Shown: positions 1 through 14,300 of the stretch, piece by piece | How positions within the stretch are numbered: position 1 is the stretch's first letter | How the letters are laid out: each line of letters begins with the position of its first letter | Source of the DNA: Paragordius varius | Taxonomy: Eukaryota > Nematomorpha | Length of the DNA stretch: 64,000 nt | Assembly: GCA_964247055.1 (NCBI GenBank) | Contig: OZ176055.1 | Span: 2,046,001-2,110,000 of the forward strand | Direction of reading: 5' to 3' | Translations under genes and position numbers: made by a program | Notes under the pieces: generated by a model | What the model saw: only the letters and a program-made list of their open reading frames with translations | Database searches by the model: none | What the model was told of the DNA's origin: nothing

Positions 1-48
1 TTAATTTTTTTTTAAATTTTTTGTACATTTCTTCAAATATTTATTAAG

Positions 49-2409
49 GTCAATACTTTAAAAAAATGGGTTTCGATCAAACGGTCAATTGGGTTTATTG
101 TTCCCCCTCACTCAGATGTATTCAAACCATCCATTACGTTTTAAAAGGTTTTTTTTCTTGTTTTTATAAGTTTTATGTTGCAAAAATATTTATATTTATA
201 GTAAGAAATAATATAAGGCCTACGAAATTTTATTTAATATACTTCAATTTTTCTATATATAAATTTTGGTTGATAAATTTTAACACTTAATACGTAAAAT
301 TTATCTCATTCTAAAACATCCATTATATTGTATACAGGTTTGGGATTAGATGAAGCCCTTAAAATTAAAATTGAACCGGCTTTGTTTGAATGGTTTGGTT
401 GGTATCGAGATTACTGTCCAACTTTTATGTCACCACAAAGGCTAAAAAATTGTGGGTTTAACATTGACACTGATTATGCTTCTTTGGTCAATTTTATTAT
501 TTTTCAATTTTTTTCATAAAAACTACTTAGTAAAAATTGAAATTATATGGACAATATTAGAGTAAAAATTTAAAGAATCATTTTAAAATAAGACAAATTA
601 GTTTTTCATTTAATAAATTATTTAATTTTTGTTAAATAAGATTAAATTTAGTATTGTTATTGTTTAGAAAAACAATTGTCTCTAATCTGTTGTCTGTACA
701 ACTATATTTTTTACTGTATATATACCATTTACAGTTAAAAATCACCCTTGATTAAATTAAATAACCTTCAAACAATTAGATTTCACCCTTGAACAATTTA
801 AATTCACCCTAAAAATAAATTATGTGTCGGGCTGATATAACTCATTATTAAATGAAATTAGTTATAATTTTGCAGTATTATTAAATTTTTTGACGAAATT
901 TAATTTTATAACAATATTAAAAAAACAGGTTATTTTAAATCTTAAAAACACATAATTTATTTAGGGTGAATTTGAATTGATAGAGGGTAATTGAACTTTA
1001 AATTATATTTATGTATATGTTAACATTTCTTAGTTTTTTCAACATTATAAATATGAATATTTGCTTGACTTAGGTTTTAATCATATAAACATACATATTT
1101 TATTCAAATGATATAGCTCATTGATGTTAAATATGATCCACATGAATCTTTGGAAACATACTATAATAGGGGAGAAAAATTCATGAGAATCCTGGCCAAA
1201 AAACATGATAAACAAGGTATTATTTAAATGTTCTAAATGTTTATAATAAATGTCCATCTTTTGATTTTATTGAATATATTTCCGTTAAATAAAATATATA
1301 TATCTAAAATTGGAAAAACATGGTTTATATCAAAGCAATAATCAAAGTTTGATATTGATTAGTTTTGAATTGTGTACTAAACTCTTGTCTTTCCATATGT
1401 GAAATTTTGATGGTTGAAAATTACATGGCTTCTATCCGCGACCCTTTTTTATTTGTATTAATATTAATTTTAGTAATATTAAATAAAAAATTAATATTCG
1501 AATATTATTTTAAAATCAGAAAAATGGATTTGGTTTTAATGATTGTTTTTAGCTCATTATGAAGTAGGCATTTAAGTACTATTGGGAAGTTGATTATAGC
1601 TAAAAGACTAGGACTTTGTTAATAGATGTTAACATTACATTATAGGGGGTGTTTATAATTACAGTAAAAACAGATATTCACGAACAAAACGTAAAAATAT
1701 ATGGACAAATGTTTTTTAAACCAACCATACTTTTAATTTTAAAATTACAATTTTAAATATATATATATATATATATATATTTGATTGTGTCACCAATATA
1801 CATCAATTCTATAATTTACAATTTGAAACAATGAGTTATATTTTAAAAATTATTTTTTAAAAACGTATAGTTGTCTAAAAAGTTGTCTTTATATTTTTAC
1901 GTTTTGTCCGTATAATTTCAATTTTTACTGTAAAAGACAATGAGGACAGGGTTCACTGTTAATGTTTTTTGATTAAATAAATAAATAATTTACCACCAAT
2001 CTTTTATCTTCCATCCTCTATTCCCTAAAATTTTACCTCATATTATTTTTAATCTTCATTTTTTCTTCGTAAACTACACATAGATGGAGATGTTATGATA
2101 GGAGGTCATGGAGCCACGCTTGATGTTAACACTCGAACACTGTTGAATAAACCAATGCTGAGTTATGCCGATTTTCATGCCCTGCTCTTAAAAACGCCCT
2201 ACCTTTCTTGCACACGGATAGATGAACTTAGAGATAATTCGTGGGCTTGGCCCGAACCTAGAATCCCTCCATCCCTCCCTATGACTTATTTGGGAAATAT
2301 TTCGTACGATTACAGAGTCCTCATGGGTTATAACGGAGATGAGTTGAATCAAAATGCTACACCTTTAAATGCCTCAACGAATATATCTCCAAAATCTGAA
2401 AGAAAATGA
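49..2409 (+). CDS. UBASH3: UBASH3/Sts-like histidine phosphatase, C-terminal part (5' end outside window)
   Basis: Four exons are visible: 49-147, 338-486, 1117-1216 and 2084-2409, joined in phases 1, 0 and 1, giving about 224 C-terminal residues ending at TGA. They match the C-terminal phosphoglycerate-mutase-like phosphatase domain of UBASH3A/B (Sts-2/Sts-1). Exon 1 carries VYCSPSLRCIQT, whose Arg corresponds to the phosphate-binding Arg of SPALRCVQTA in vertebrates. Exon 2 carries KIKIEPALFEWFGW, close to the family motif KIRVEPGLFEW. Exon 4 carries IGGHGATLD at 2098-2124, which holds the second catalytic His. The first catalytic motif (RHGE) and the UBA and SH3 domains would lie upstream of the window. 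In vertebrates the family dephosphorylates tyrosine kinases and damps receptor signalling; a similar role here is inference. The splice phases and the C-terminus are firm; the acceptor at 47-48 is less certain. A possible poly(A) signal, AATAAA, lies at 2820-2825. Confidence 0.88.
721..1002. repeat. MITE family A, copy 1 (palindromic, GGGTGAATTTGAATT subterminal repeats)
   Basis: The left arm starts TATACCATTTAC and carries repeated TTCACCCTTGAACAATTTAA-type units. The right arm carries the reverse complement, AGGGTGAATTTGAATTG. Arm-proximal core sequences (AATAAATTATGTG and CATAATTTATTT) pair across the element. It lies in the UBASH3 intron between exons 2 and 3. End points are approximate. 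Confidence 0.7.
1662..1930. mobile_element. MITE family B, copy 1 (Tc1/mariner-like termini, TA target duplication)
   Basis: The termini are CAGTAAAAA and TTTTTACTG, with long inverted arms that contain ACAAAACGTAAAAATAT and ATATTTTTACGTTTTGTC. TA flanks both ends (1660-1661 and 1931-1932), as expected of Tc1/mariner-mobilised elements. It contains no coding capacity. It lies in the UBASH3 intron before the last exon. Confidence 0.75.
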
Positions 2410-3109
2410 AAAATTATTTGTTAATCACATTGAACGCGAAAATTATATACCTTGATAGAATCTTAATATTTAGATATTTGATATCTCCTCTCCCCTCTAA
2501 CTTACAATTAAACAATGCAAAGTTTCACACTAATTAATATTTTTACCATTTTTATGTGGCCCTAAATTTTAAATTGTAAAATGTCGCTTCTTATTATAGT
2601 TCGACGGTGATTTACCAATCATCCTGTTGTTTTATTTCCACAAAAAGTACCCTAGTCTCTTCTCTTGTGATAATTTTAAAGCCATGCTTATTCTCAACAC
2701 AATTATTTAAACGACATTTTTATTATAGGCTCCATATATTATTTAAAGTATACATATATGTAGAATTATCGATGTAAATTAATTATATGATCATAGAATT
2801 GCCCAAAATAATATTTTTGAATAAATTCATATTATTTAGCTAATTTAAAATGTAACCGGAAAAGGCTTTAGTAATAATATAAATCATATATCTTTGTTGG
2901 GGTCTCTTTTCTATCGTATATATAGAACTGAGGTGGAAAATATGATTTTATTTACCATTAACAGTTCCAATTGACCCTTAAATAATTCAAATTCACCCTA
3001 AATTATGTGTTTTCGGCCTAATATAACTTATTATTAACAAGAAATATAATATTATGGCATAGTTTATTATTTTTTTAGTATTATTTAATTTTGAACATAC
3101 TTTTTTCAA

Positions 3110-3140
<31 letters not shown>

Positions 3141-5204
3141 CCTATTTTTGTATCTCAAAGAACACATAATTTATTTTAGGGTAAATTTAAATTTCGGTGA
3201 ATTTTTGATATATTAAACAATTTATAAACGAATTCAAATATGTATTTTTTAGTTTGCTAATACAAGATTTGAAAAGATGTAATGTATAACAACCCGATAA
3301 TTGAACAATTTGAAATAGAGATAGCTCGAAAACATTGATATTAAAAAAACCAAAATTTATTTTTAGCTATTAAGGCATAATATAACTATTTAGAGTTATA
3401 AGCATATCCTCAATTAAGATGCTAGGCTAAAGTAAGAAACTACTCGTTTATTATTTGTCGTGAATGAGTTAAACATTAGTTCTAAAATATACTCAATTTT
3501 TAAAAACCAAGCTTCGAAAATCAAATATTTCTTTTTTAAGTGGCTTTGAGATAATATTACTTTACAATAAATTATAAAAAAATGGTTTTGATTTTGTCAA
3601 TGAGTTTATTTTGAACTTGGTTGTAAATGGCGAAAAATCCTTTTCCCTGCATCTAAATTTTTATTAAAATAGCCATTTTGGATAAAAAAATTATACTAAG
3701 TAATCCTCAAAATCAATTTATATTATAACTTTTCCAATCATTATTTATTTATTATCAATAATATACGTAATCTTTCATACCTTATTTATAATAATAATAA
3801 TATGTTTAAGTGTTTTAACATATCATAAATATTAAATAAATAAGTAAGTATTATATTGTCGTTTTTTGTCAATTCAAGGCGAAATTTACGACAAAAAATG
3901 TGAATGCGTTTTTATTTTTATTATAAATATTTTTTGAGTTTGTGTGTGACATAATAGGCTCATTTATATAATGTAATAATGATATGAAGTTTGTTTTAAA
4001 CGCAATTTTATTTGAAAAAAAATTAAATTTTTAAATAATTTGAATAAATTCAAAATTTTGGGTGTATATTTAAAATAATTTTTGAAAAAAATTGAAAAAA
4101 AGATTCAAAACCAATATTTAACAAACTTATATTATCTAAATTTGTTATAAATAAATAATATACTTAAAAGCAGGTAAAAGGTTAATAGTTTTTTATTAAC
4201 AAGGAATATAATAAAAAGTAATATCATATTAACATTATAAATGTCTCTCTCCTATTTTGGCTTAAAGATATAATATTAAAATATTAATATAAATATATTT
4301 ATGTATGATATACCTTAATTTTTATTTGTTTTTACATATAATATATATTTAATAGGCAAAATTTTTGTTTTACAAATATGTTTTTTAATATATATCTAAG
4401 TTTATGTTTCATATATATATATTTTTTGGGGTTTAACCGAAATGTAAAATTATTGACCGTCCCTTATTTTTAATGCTCCCTATTTTTTTGAAAAATATCC
4501 AAATTTACAAAAAATTTAAAAAACTAACCCCCGTATGAAAAAAATTATCGTTAATTTTGAAATCTCCAGTTTATTTTATTCTAAAACACAAATCAATTAC
4601 TTTTTGAAATCAGAAAAAAACTTTATTAAAAAGTTTTGATAATCGCGCCCAATCTCTTTCTTTCCAATCCATTGAATCCATCCGCTTTTTCCTTACGCTT
4701 TTTTTACAAAAGAAAAAAAAATTATTATTATAATATTTTTGAAAGAAAAATATTCATTATTATTTTTTCTCACCTTTGTTTTATGTTTTTTCTAGTATAT
4801 ACAATACATACATAAAATAAATATTTTTTATTTTATATATATGTGATTTGATCAAAACGCATATATCCAACACACTATTTGGGATATTTTAAACAATTGT
4901 TATAATTAATTAAAACTTTATTATCGAACTTAAAATCCAACTAAAGTTATTATAAAATTAAAATCGAATTGGGAATATCTCAAAACATTATTTTTTAAAA
5001 ATGATATAGCAATCTCCAACATTCAATACAATGCCATAATTCAAATATTCTGCATTTAAATTATTTTATACCATGCTACATTTATGAATCTAAGAACAAG
5101 CATTTTCAATTACCAATTTTGATTTTGACAGCACTAGTTGATCGCATATCTAAAAATTATCTACTCTGTTGTGTGTGCTATTTAGGAGCAAAATTCAAAC
5201 AAAA
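2410..5204. other. Intergenic region between UBASH3-like and SEA/EGF genes
   Basis: This is AT-rich DNA with no supportable exon. It holds one family A MITE at about 2950-3215 and a TA run near 3112-3134. From about 4660 to 5180 it holds the likely promoter and 5' leader of the next gene, in which I recognise no defined promoter motif. Confidence 0.6.
2950..3215. repeat. MITE family A, copy 2
   Basis: The left arm has TTTACCATTAACAGTTCC followed by GACCCTTAAATAATTCAAAT and CACCCTAAATTATGTG. The right arm has CATAATTTATTTTAGGGTAA. The core (AATATAACTTATTATTAA, then GGCATAGTTTATTATTTTTT) matches the other copies. A (TA)n tract at 3112-3134 sits inside. Ends are approximate. Confidence 0.65.
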
Positions 5205-5313
5205 ATGAAACCTTTTAAAATTCAATTATTTCAAATACTAACTGCCCTTATTGCGGTGTTCTGCAATGGGGTTTTGGGCATGGGTTCAAATTCAAGGCGA
5301 AACACTAAGACAG
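5205..5313 (+). other. Signal-peptide exon of the SEA/EGF gene
   Basis: The exon encodes MKPFKIQLFQILTALIAVFC and then NGVLG, a short basic start, a hydrophobic core and a small-residue cleavage site near residue 25. The ATG at 5205 is preceded by TATTTAG at about 5180, which reads as a splice acceptor about 21 nt upstream. A 5' UTR intron or a trans-splice site is therefore possible. Confidence 0.75.
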
Positions 5314-8300
5314 GTAAATTTATTTAATGTTTAAAATGTTTTAAAATCGAAAATATGCTCGTTTTTTCGGAAACATGTTTTCAAATTTTTTAAATAACTT
5401 TTTAAGATTATGCTCTTATATTGATTTTGAATTAAGCTTATTTTATACCCAAATATTTTTGTCCGATTATAGACCTTCAAAAATAAAATAGTAGCTTATA
5501 AATTTGCAAAAAGTTCAACCACCCAATTTCAAATTTTAATATAATTTTATATTAATTTTTTAAATTAAAATTAGTATATAAGATTTTTATCTACAATAAA
5601 TGCAAAATAAACGTTTTTCAATGACAGATAAGACAAACTGACAAAAATTATAACACAAATCTAAAAGCAATTTTTATTTTTAATTTAATACATTTTCACA
5701 AAATTAATTTAAAGAAACTAAAATCTTATACATTAATATCTTTTTGCGTTATATTGTATAGATAGCTAATCTTTTTACAATAAAATTTAAATTTTTTTTA
5801 TAATAAAATTCATTGTCGTATGACATAGGTTAACGAAACTTTTTGACACGCAGTTAAATTTTTCGTTTTCAAAGGTCAGAACATGATTTTTTGATACCTT
5901 TAGTGGTAATTTTTATTTTTAACTACATAAAATGACAAATGTAATAAAAAATGATCATTTCAAATTTAAATCTAAAAATAATATGGAACCAGTAAAATTT
6001 ATTTTGTTCACAAAGAGATTAAAAAAACACCTAAAATTAATTTTTGAACTCTACAAATTATTAAAATATTTGACCCCATCAGTGATTCATTTTTTATGTT
6101 TGGGTCTGGTATAATCATAAAAAAATTAAAAAGATACAGATAATTATATTTTTTCATTTTACATTTTAAGATTTTCAATTAATATAGGAGAATATATTAC
6201 ACATAAGATTCCTTAAAACAAGTTGCTAAAACTGACAATTAAAATATATATAACCGCTTCAAAATTTTTAGAAAATTTAAAACTTTTAAGAGGTAATTTT
6301 TACAGGTAAAAAAGACAACAAAAGGTTAAATTAAACAGTTTTTTTCCTATCATTTATCATTTAATTTTATTGGTTAATTATGGATGCCATACTTTACTGT
6401 AAAATATTCTTCAAGAAAATTTAATATTTTCTCTCCTAACAAATTGCGCAGTATCTTTTAAAATTTTGTTTATGACTTAACTTACGCGGACAAAATTTTT
6501 ACCTGTGCAATATTAAGGACACATAATTGCGCGTCAATTATTATTATTGATTATGTTTTATTATTTATAAGGTTGTTTTTTTATGACGAATACCTTAGCT
6601 AAGCTAAGTTAGTCATAAAAGTTGTAATTAAATGACACTGAATTAATATATCGATATAATAATACTGCATATTGACTTTAACATTGAAAATACGGCGATG
6701 GATTTTTTAAATTTTTTTGTGAGCATATATATATATATATGTTAACGAATAGTTTGTAATGAAATAAAATATTAAATATTGATGAGAGATGTAAAAAAAT
6801 CTTTTTTTTATCATACTACTATAATCAATATCATTAATTTCTAATGGCATTTTTATAAGGTTATATATGCATGTAAACGATCGATTTTTTGAATAAATTA
6901 ATTCTATGAAAGACCTTTAAAATATATTTATATGTATATTATTTTGACTAACTCATTTGATTAAAGCTGACAATTTATACACATACCGAAAATTATCAAT
7001 AAAAAATATGAAATTACCAGAAATTCATTTCAATAAACTTTTTAAAATCTAAAAACTTGAATTAATTCGCATTGAAACTAATGATCTAAAGATTTATCGA
7101 TCAATAATAATGGTTATGTTAGGCAAAATAATTGGTAGTATGGTTGGGACTCGACCATAACTGTGATCGCTTTTAAAATTAATCATATTTATGTTTCCCA
7201 TGAAATTGATAAAAAAGGTAAAATTAATTTGTTTTTGCATATATAACAAACAATAATTGTCTGTTTTTCCGATTATTTATTATTATATTTAATACCCCAT
7301 GACTTTTGGGGGTAGTTTTGTTTCCAAGAACTATATGAAATTAAATATTTTAAATTTAAGGTCAGCTTAATATGAAAATATACTTCTTTTAGGCACATTA
7401 TACAAAATTTTTTTCCAACAAAGTGCAAAATTGTAAATTTGCATCTCAAACTTTTTACGCCATTTTTTCTATAATTTTTTTTAAATCGCTAATGTAACAG
7501 GCAATCAAATGTATATTATGGTTGAGAAATGTAAATAATTAACTTTGAAAAGCTTCGCTACATTTTATGAGCAAAAACTTGATATTTGATTTAATACAGC
7601 TGTTCATTTCAATCGTCTTTTGCTCCCAATTTTAGGCTCTAGAAATCACATAACTGTAAAATATTAGGCTTTTTATCAACGTGAATACCATATATATTAT
7701 AATTACAGTTTAAGTAAAATAACTTAAACTGTAGTTTATTTACAAAATTGAGTTCTGGGATATCAAAATGTAAACTAGGACAAAAAAGTGAGGAGGTAAT
7801 AAAAGTTTAACCATCTGATGTTTGATTACTTGAAATATTTACATATATCGTTTATATTTCGTTTATATCTCATTTTTTACTAGGGTTGATTATATTAATT
7901 TAATACCATTGTAACCCCTAATTGACCGTTTATAAATATAAAAATTTGGCAATGTACAGAGAAACTTTTTATTAACATAATTTATTATTATTACCTAATG
8001 AGTTAAATATCCCCATTTCTTTTATTTTACACACATTAATTAATTTGTCTATGCTGTTAATTTGATATTCCAATTTAAAAGTAGAATTATAAAAATGTAT
8101 ATTTCTATGATGCTATTAACACTTCGATTTATTGGGGTATCTAAATACCCCAGACTAAATTTAAGTTAGGATTTTTAAAGAAATACTGAAGGAAACGGTC
8201 CCAATTTAAATTTATGCTTCTATCCTGATAAAAAGTGCAAAATTTTGCCATGGTTTCGATTCCTTTCCATACTCTCTAAAGTATTTGATTTTAAACAGGT

Positions 8301-11300
8301 CTAGGGTATCCAACAACCCCAATTTGAATCGATGGACTAAAATGAGTGTGTTGTATCCAAGTGTTAATAATGCTAATCTTCTTCACATGTTTCAAATGTT
8401 TTTTACATATATGTAAAATTTTGGATTAAAAATCTATTTAAAAATGTGATTAATCGTATATGAATAATTCTGCATATAGAGCACTAATAAATCAGCTGTT
8501 TTACAAGATTTATAATTGTTTAAAACCAAATAGCTCATATATGCTTTGTAATGTAAAAAAATTTAGATACAGATTTCATTACAAAAAGTTCCTTCCTATG
8601 ATGGATTATATGATCTTTTGAAATAAGTTTTTTGCATTTTGAAAGGTAAATAATTTGATAAAAACCCGGTTATACATTTTAATAGCAATATCATTGTTGA
8701 ATAGGTTTTACAATTTTTTTGATGAAAACCTCAATAAATATTATCATATGATTTCTTAAAAACGAATTCTTTATGCAATTTATACAAAGTTATCAATCAC
8801 TATTCTTTAAATTTTATTACCCACAGAAAACACCTAACAATTATAATTTTACAGTAAGCACATTTATGTTAACCAATTCATATTATTTTTTGCCTATTGC
8901 CACAACAGTATATGGGCATGGTTAAAATTAAACAATCTTTTTCGTATCTGCAACATTAATTTGCTTTATTATTGACAAGATTTGTTTTATATCATACGCT
9001 ACTGTATTACCAATAAGCCTAATGTTAGTTGTATATAAAACTAAACTTGTTTATATTAATTTTAAATTAAAACCATCATTATAAAATGCGGCATCACTAT
9101 AATAATGTTAATAAAATTTACAAAATGGTTTATCATTTTTGAAATAAGTTCTTGGAATTTTCAATGAATAAGATAAATGAAAAAAACTAAATAATTTGGA
9201 TATATTTTCAAAATATTTAGGGAAATTTATTAATATTACATGATGTTTTACAATTAAAATTTAATTTTTCCAGATAATTTTTCAGCATTTCAAGTCAAAC
9301 TCCTGGTTTTACGTGAAAGTAATTTGCCACTTTTTTATGATTCCGAACTTAAGAACTCAAATTCTGCCAAATTTCAACGCATAGCCGATAAAGCAGAAAA
9401 TGGGGTAAGCTTATATAACCCATTTTTATATTAGAATAATAGATTTTATTTAATTATCATTAATTTTATTAATTTCTTTTTCTATGATTATGGAACTAAA
9501 ATTTTTGAAAATAAAAAATGAAAATTTCCGAAAAATATAAAAGTGTCCAATACCATTGAAATAAATAAAATGTTTATATTTTCCCAATACAAAAAAATTG
9601 GGATAAGGGGCAGTAAGCAATAGGAGGTTTTTGTTTTAAATAATACTAATTTTCTAGGATTCATATTTTCTTACATGGTTACTTAAATAAAATTCATGGT
9701 AATAATTTATGCTATATGGCCACCATTTTTAGCGATTTAATAAATACCCATTATCAGGTTTATGGAAATTTTATCGTTTCATTTCGATTCTTTTCCCAAA
9801 TACGTTTTTGTATATATAAAAAATTCTTATACACCAGATAAATTCAATATTTTGCCCAAATCCACGTAACTGTGATCCCTTATATGTCGGTAGTCAGTTA
9901 CTAAGGTTCGAACCAAGTTTTTCGAGTGACCGAAACGTTCAAATAGTCATTTCTCTGTATTGGAGACAACAGTATAAGGGAGGTGTACAGGGAATGCAAA
10001 AAGTCCTTTACGAATCTCTGGCAGCCAATAATGGATTTTTGGGTTCTACCGATTTATTTGTCGGCCCGATCGAAAGCAGTATGTGTTAGCTATTATTTAC
10101 ATTAGCTTAATTAAAATTATAAGACAAAACAAAGTAAAAAGTAAACGAAAAATATGCGTTTTATTAAAACAAATAATGTTTTATTTCTTTTCCCATTTCA
10201 CAACTCAAACCGATAAATTACATTAAACATAATTTAAGTTTAATTATTTGATTGTCCTAATGTGTAAATATTCGTCTGCTATTTTTTACCTTACAGATGA
10301 TTTTAAGTTCACTCTACTTTAAAACTGAAATTATTATTATTATTGTTAATTTTATTTTATAGTCACGAAATCTTACACTTATGCCATGCCCATCATGAAA
10401 ATAAATGGACAACCAGTTAGTTATTCGAGTGCGCTTGAAGACCCTAATCATCGTCAATACATATTTATTGTGGAAGTTTTTACTACTTCGGTAAATATTT
10501 TCTGTTCTAAATATTTTTAATTTGATAGAGTTTTTATCTTCCAAAGGTTTTTTTATAGGATGAAATTGACGATTACAAATTAATATAAGAGTTTGAGAAT
10601 TAAATAGGTGTGCTTAAGGCAAAAACATTTGAGTTAATTATCGAATCGCACTTATTAAAATATCATTAGTTTTGTAACTTAAGTCCAATGATTAAACATT
10701 AAATCTAATCTCTACCCTTCAACCAAAATCAACCAAACTCTTATCAATATTTATTTTAAGGACACCATTGCTTCTTGCAGTACCTTCCTTGCGAATGTTA
10801 TGTATAATCAATACATTTTTACGAACCTATTTTTTATTGAGTAACTTTTTTGTTTGACAATTTTTTTCTGTTAGATGGATCAACTTTTCCGAAGTTCTCC
10901 CGATTTCGCAAACACATATTTTGGATGCACAGTCAAAGATTTAGATCCTTTACCGCCTCCCCTCAGGCATGGCATATCAGTGACCTATACGATATTTGTT
11001 CTACAAAATTATACGCTTGGTCCCACACTCATCTCAAACTTTATTAAACAACAATTTACATCTCAACCTACTGGCTGTTTATCACGCAATACTCTTTGTA
11101 GCGCTCCAGCCAATAATGGTATGTTAAAAGATTTTTTTCAAAATAAGTTTTTATGAGATTTATAAAACATCCTTAATATTTAGTAGAATAAAATTTGGAA
11201 TGATTTTATATATTATCTTTTTTATTCGATCGTAAATTTTGTTTAAAGTGTGAAAAAGATATAGTGTCGCGCTAGAAGAATATTTTATGGTTGTAATAAG

Positions 11301-14300
11301 ACATTGTTTTATCTTTGTGTCTCCATATAATATTGTAATAATTAGGTGAGAAAAATAGATATTAGGATTCGCTATTTTAAATTTTTTCATCTTTGTTTAA
11401 GGTTAAAGTTACACGGTTACATTAAGTTACCGCACTATCTGAGTCATCAGATTTAAAGGATTTTACAATTTGGTAGATATGTGTTAAAGAAATCATAAAA
11501 AGTAGTGTGGTATTGTTTTTAACCTTTGAATGTTTCCATTTTTTAGAATATGACTTGACAATAAACATTGTGCGTAAAGGATTTAAACCGATGTCATGTC
11601 CCAACAATCAACAAACCCAAGATTATGCCAGGCTAAAATCTCTGTTTGAACAAGGGGTAATAGGCTTATAACGATAATATATTATCCCTTTATTTAATAA
11701 ATTGACAATGTTGTATATCAATTTTTCAAAAAACACTGATTTTTTAAGGTAATATAATTGAAAAAAGGTAAATTCTAACGTACAATATTAAAGCTATTAT
11801 CTTGATTAAAAAGCAAATACATTATTTATTCTCAAGTAAAATGAACAAAAAGTGGTTGCCTTAAAGCAAGGCACTCTTAAAATTATATTTATGGCGCAAA
11901 CTTCTGTAAACGTTAATTATATTTTATGCATTTGGTTCGCAGATGAAACAAGTCATAAACGCAAGCCCAAACATACGCTCATATATAATAAATGTAAGGC
12001 TAAAGGGAGTACGCGATTCCGTAGGTGGTTGTTTATTCAGATATATCGTTACATTACAACCAGCTTACAAGGGTAATGATCAAATCCTTGATTCCGAACT
12101 CTCTAAAACTATCAATAAATGGGGTCGCAATTGCCTCGGTTCTTCCAATCTCTGTGTCGATAAAATACCGGGCGAATGTTCGGTAAAATATTAATTAAAT
12201 TATATCAATGGACAATACGAAAATACTTAGATATAATTTTTTTGAAAAATGCCCTTTGAAATAAAACTCATCATTTTGTGGTGTAACATAAGGAATAGGT
12301 ATTTAAATTGCTAATACACTCACACTTTTATCAAATTGTTATAAATGCAGGAAATACCAAGGTTTAAAAAGTATGGTAGGTTTTAACTAATTTTGTATCT
12401 AATTATTGCATTTTGTCCGTATATTTTTATTTTTTACTGTATATCCAAAACATGTGATTTAGATTTAACCTTAAAATTAAAATAACCGTAAAATAGAACA
12501 ATTATTATTCAAAATAGATTGATTTTTATATACCTATTTTATAGGTCGGAGATCCAACCAGCTGTGGCGATCTTAGCGCAAATCAAGCTTGCGTTCTTGA
12601 AGCCGGACCCAATGGGGTTAAACGAACTGTGTGTCGATGTAAACCAGGGTATGTTAAGACTTCACCACTAGGTCCTTGCTTCCCATCCACTTGTGATATT
12701 AATGGTATGCGGAAATTTTTATTGTTATAAGAACTTTTAGAGCCTTCTTTATATTACAAAACGAGTGGTTTGACTATCATATTAAAACCAAATATATCGC
12801 CTTAAAAACAATGTAGGATTTGAAATTTATTATATATATGTATCCATATAAAATAGATGACAAAAATTCCCATTTTCTTGTTTCAAAACAAGACGGGCAC
12901 AACTCCGGCGTTTGTGGGGGCCGATCCCAAGAGGTTTGTACATTCAACCCTAAAACTGTACAAATGGAGTGTGGTTGTAGCAGAGGTTGGAATTTAAACT
13001 AAAATTAACCATTGTCGTGAGCAAAATATTATGTGAAACTTTTCCAAAAATCAAAACGTTCTATTTACTTCCTTTCTAGGATGGAAACGACTGTCCTCAG
13101 GTGGTCCATGTATCCCAGCTCAATGTGAACTAGGCACCAATGCTGGTTGTTATGCTAATCAAGAATGCTTCCTAAATAATGTTGACCCTCAAAACCCGAG
13201 ACTAGAGTGCCGATGCAAGCCAGGTTTCATTCAACTAAATGAGGGTGGGGCTTGTTTTACCCGCGTATGTGATCCAGGTTTTTTAATTTATCTTTAAGGT
13301 TTAATTTAAATGATTCATATATGTGGCATATATCGTAGGTTAGAGGTATCTAAGACTCAGGGTTTTATCACCTATTTTATAACAAAATTTAGTTTTAACA
13401 TTATTAGCTATGTATCGTATATTTTAATTACCACACTCTAAAAAGTTTTTTAAATGGGTAGGTTATATTATGATTATAGCATGTGGGAATTTAGATGTAG
13501 CATAGGACAGTATGGGTTGAAATATAAACTTCTTTTGTTTTATTGAATAAGGGTTGTCATTATAATCTCGTCTTTGATATAATACAATTTTGGTAAAAAT
13601 ATACATTTCAAAATGTCATGTTTGTAATGTTTTAACCGATAATCATACTATCATATCTAATCCGATTTGCGTAATTTCCATATTTATGCTCATTATATAG
13701 GCACAAACAATGGTTGTGGTCCGAACGAAATTTGTCGTTATGATCCTAAACAGCACAGACAACCAGTTTGTGAATGCTCGCCCGGTTTTTATCGCATAAC
13801 ATCAAACCATCTCCCAAGCAGTAGTGGAGGTTTAACATCAGCTAGTGGTAGATGGGATGTAGGACGCGGTCGTAAAGACACCACTAAAGGCATAAGCGTT
13901 TGTGTTCAAGGCCTATGTGACCCAATACAAAATACAGGATGCCGTGGACCTAATGAAGTCTGCACCTTCAGTAATTCGCTCAGCAGTAGCTTTTCCGATG
14001 ATTCTGGCCACCATGGAAAGAAAACTTCTTCCCGCAATACCGCAACAACTAAGTTACAAATTTATTGTGCATGTGAATTTGGATTTATACGAACGCATGT
14101 CGATGCGCCCTGCCTACGAAATCTATGCGATCCCAGGACTCATGCAGGTTGCCAGAAAAATCAGGTTTGTGTCCTTAACACAGCTAGTAATCAATATGAA
14201 TGTCAATGTACGCCAGGACATACCTACAACATACATAGCAATGAATGTCAAAAAGAGGTTTGTAACATTGGGAGCGGAGCCGGGTGTGATGGACCAAATG

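Noticed and set aside
5932-6114. 60-residue open frame in SEA/EGF intron 1
   Set aside because: Low-complexity AT-driven translation inside a long intron, with no splice-phase match to neighbouring exons.
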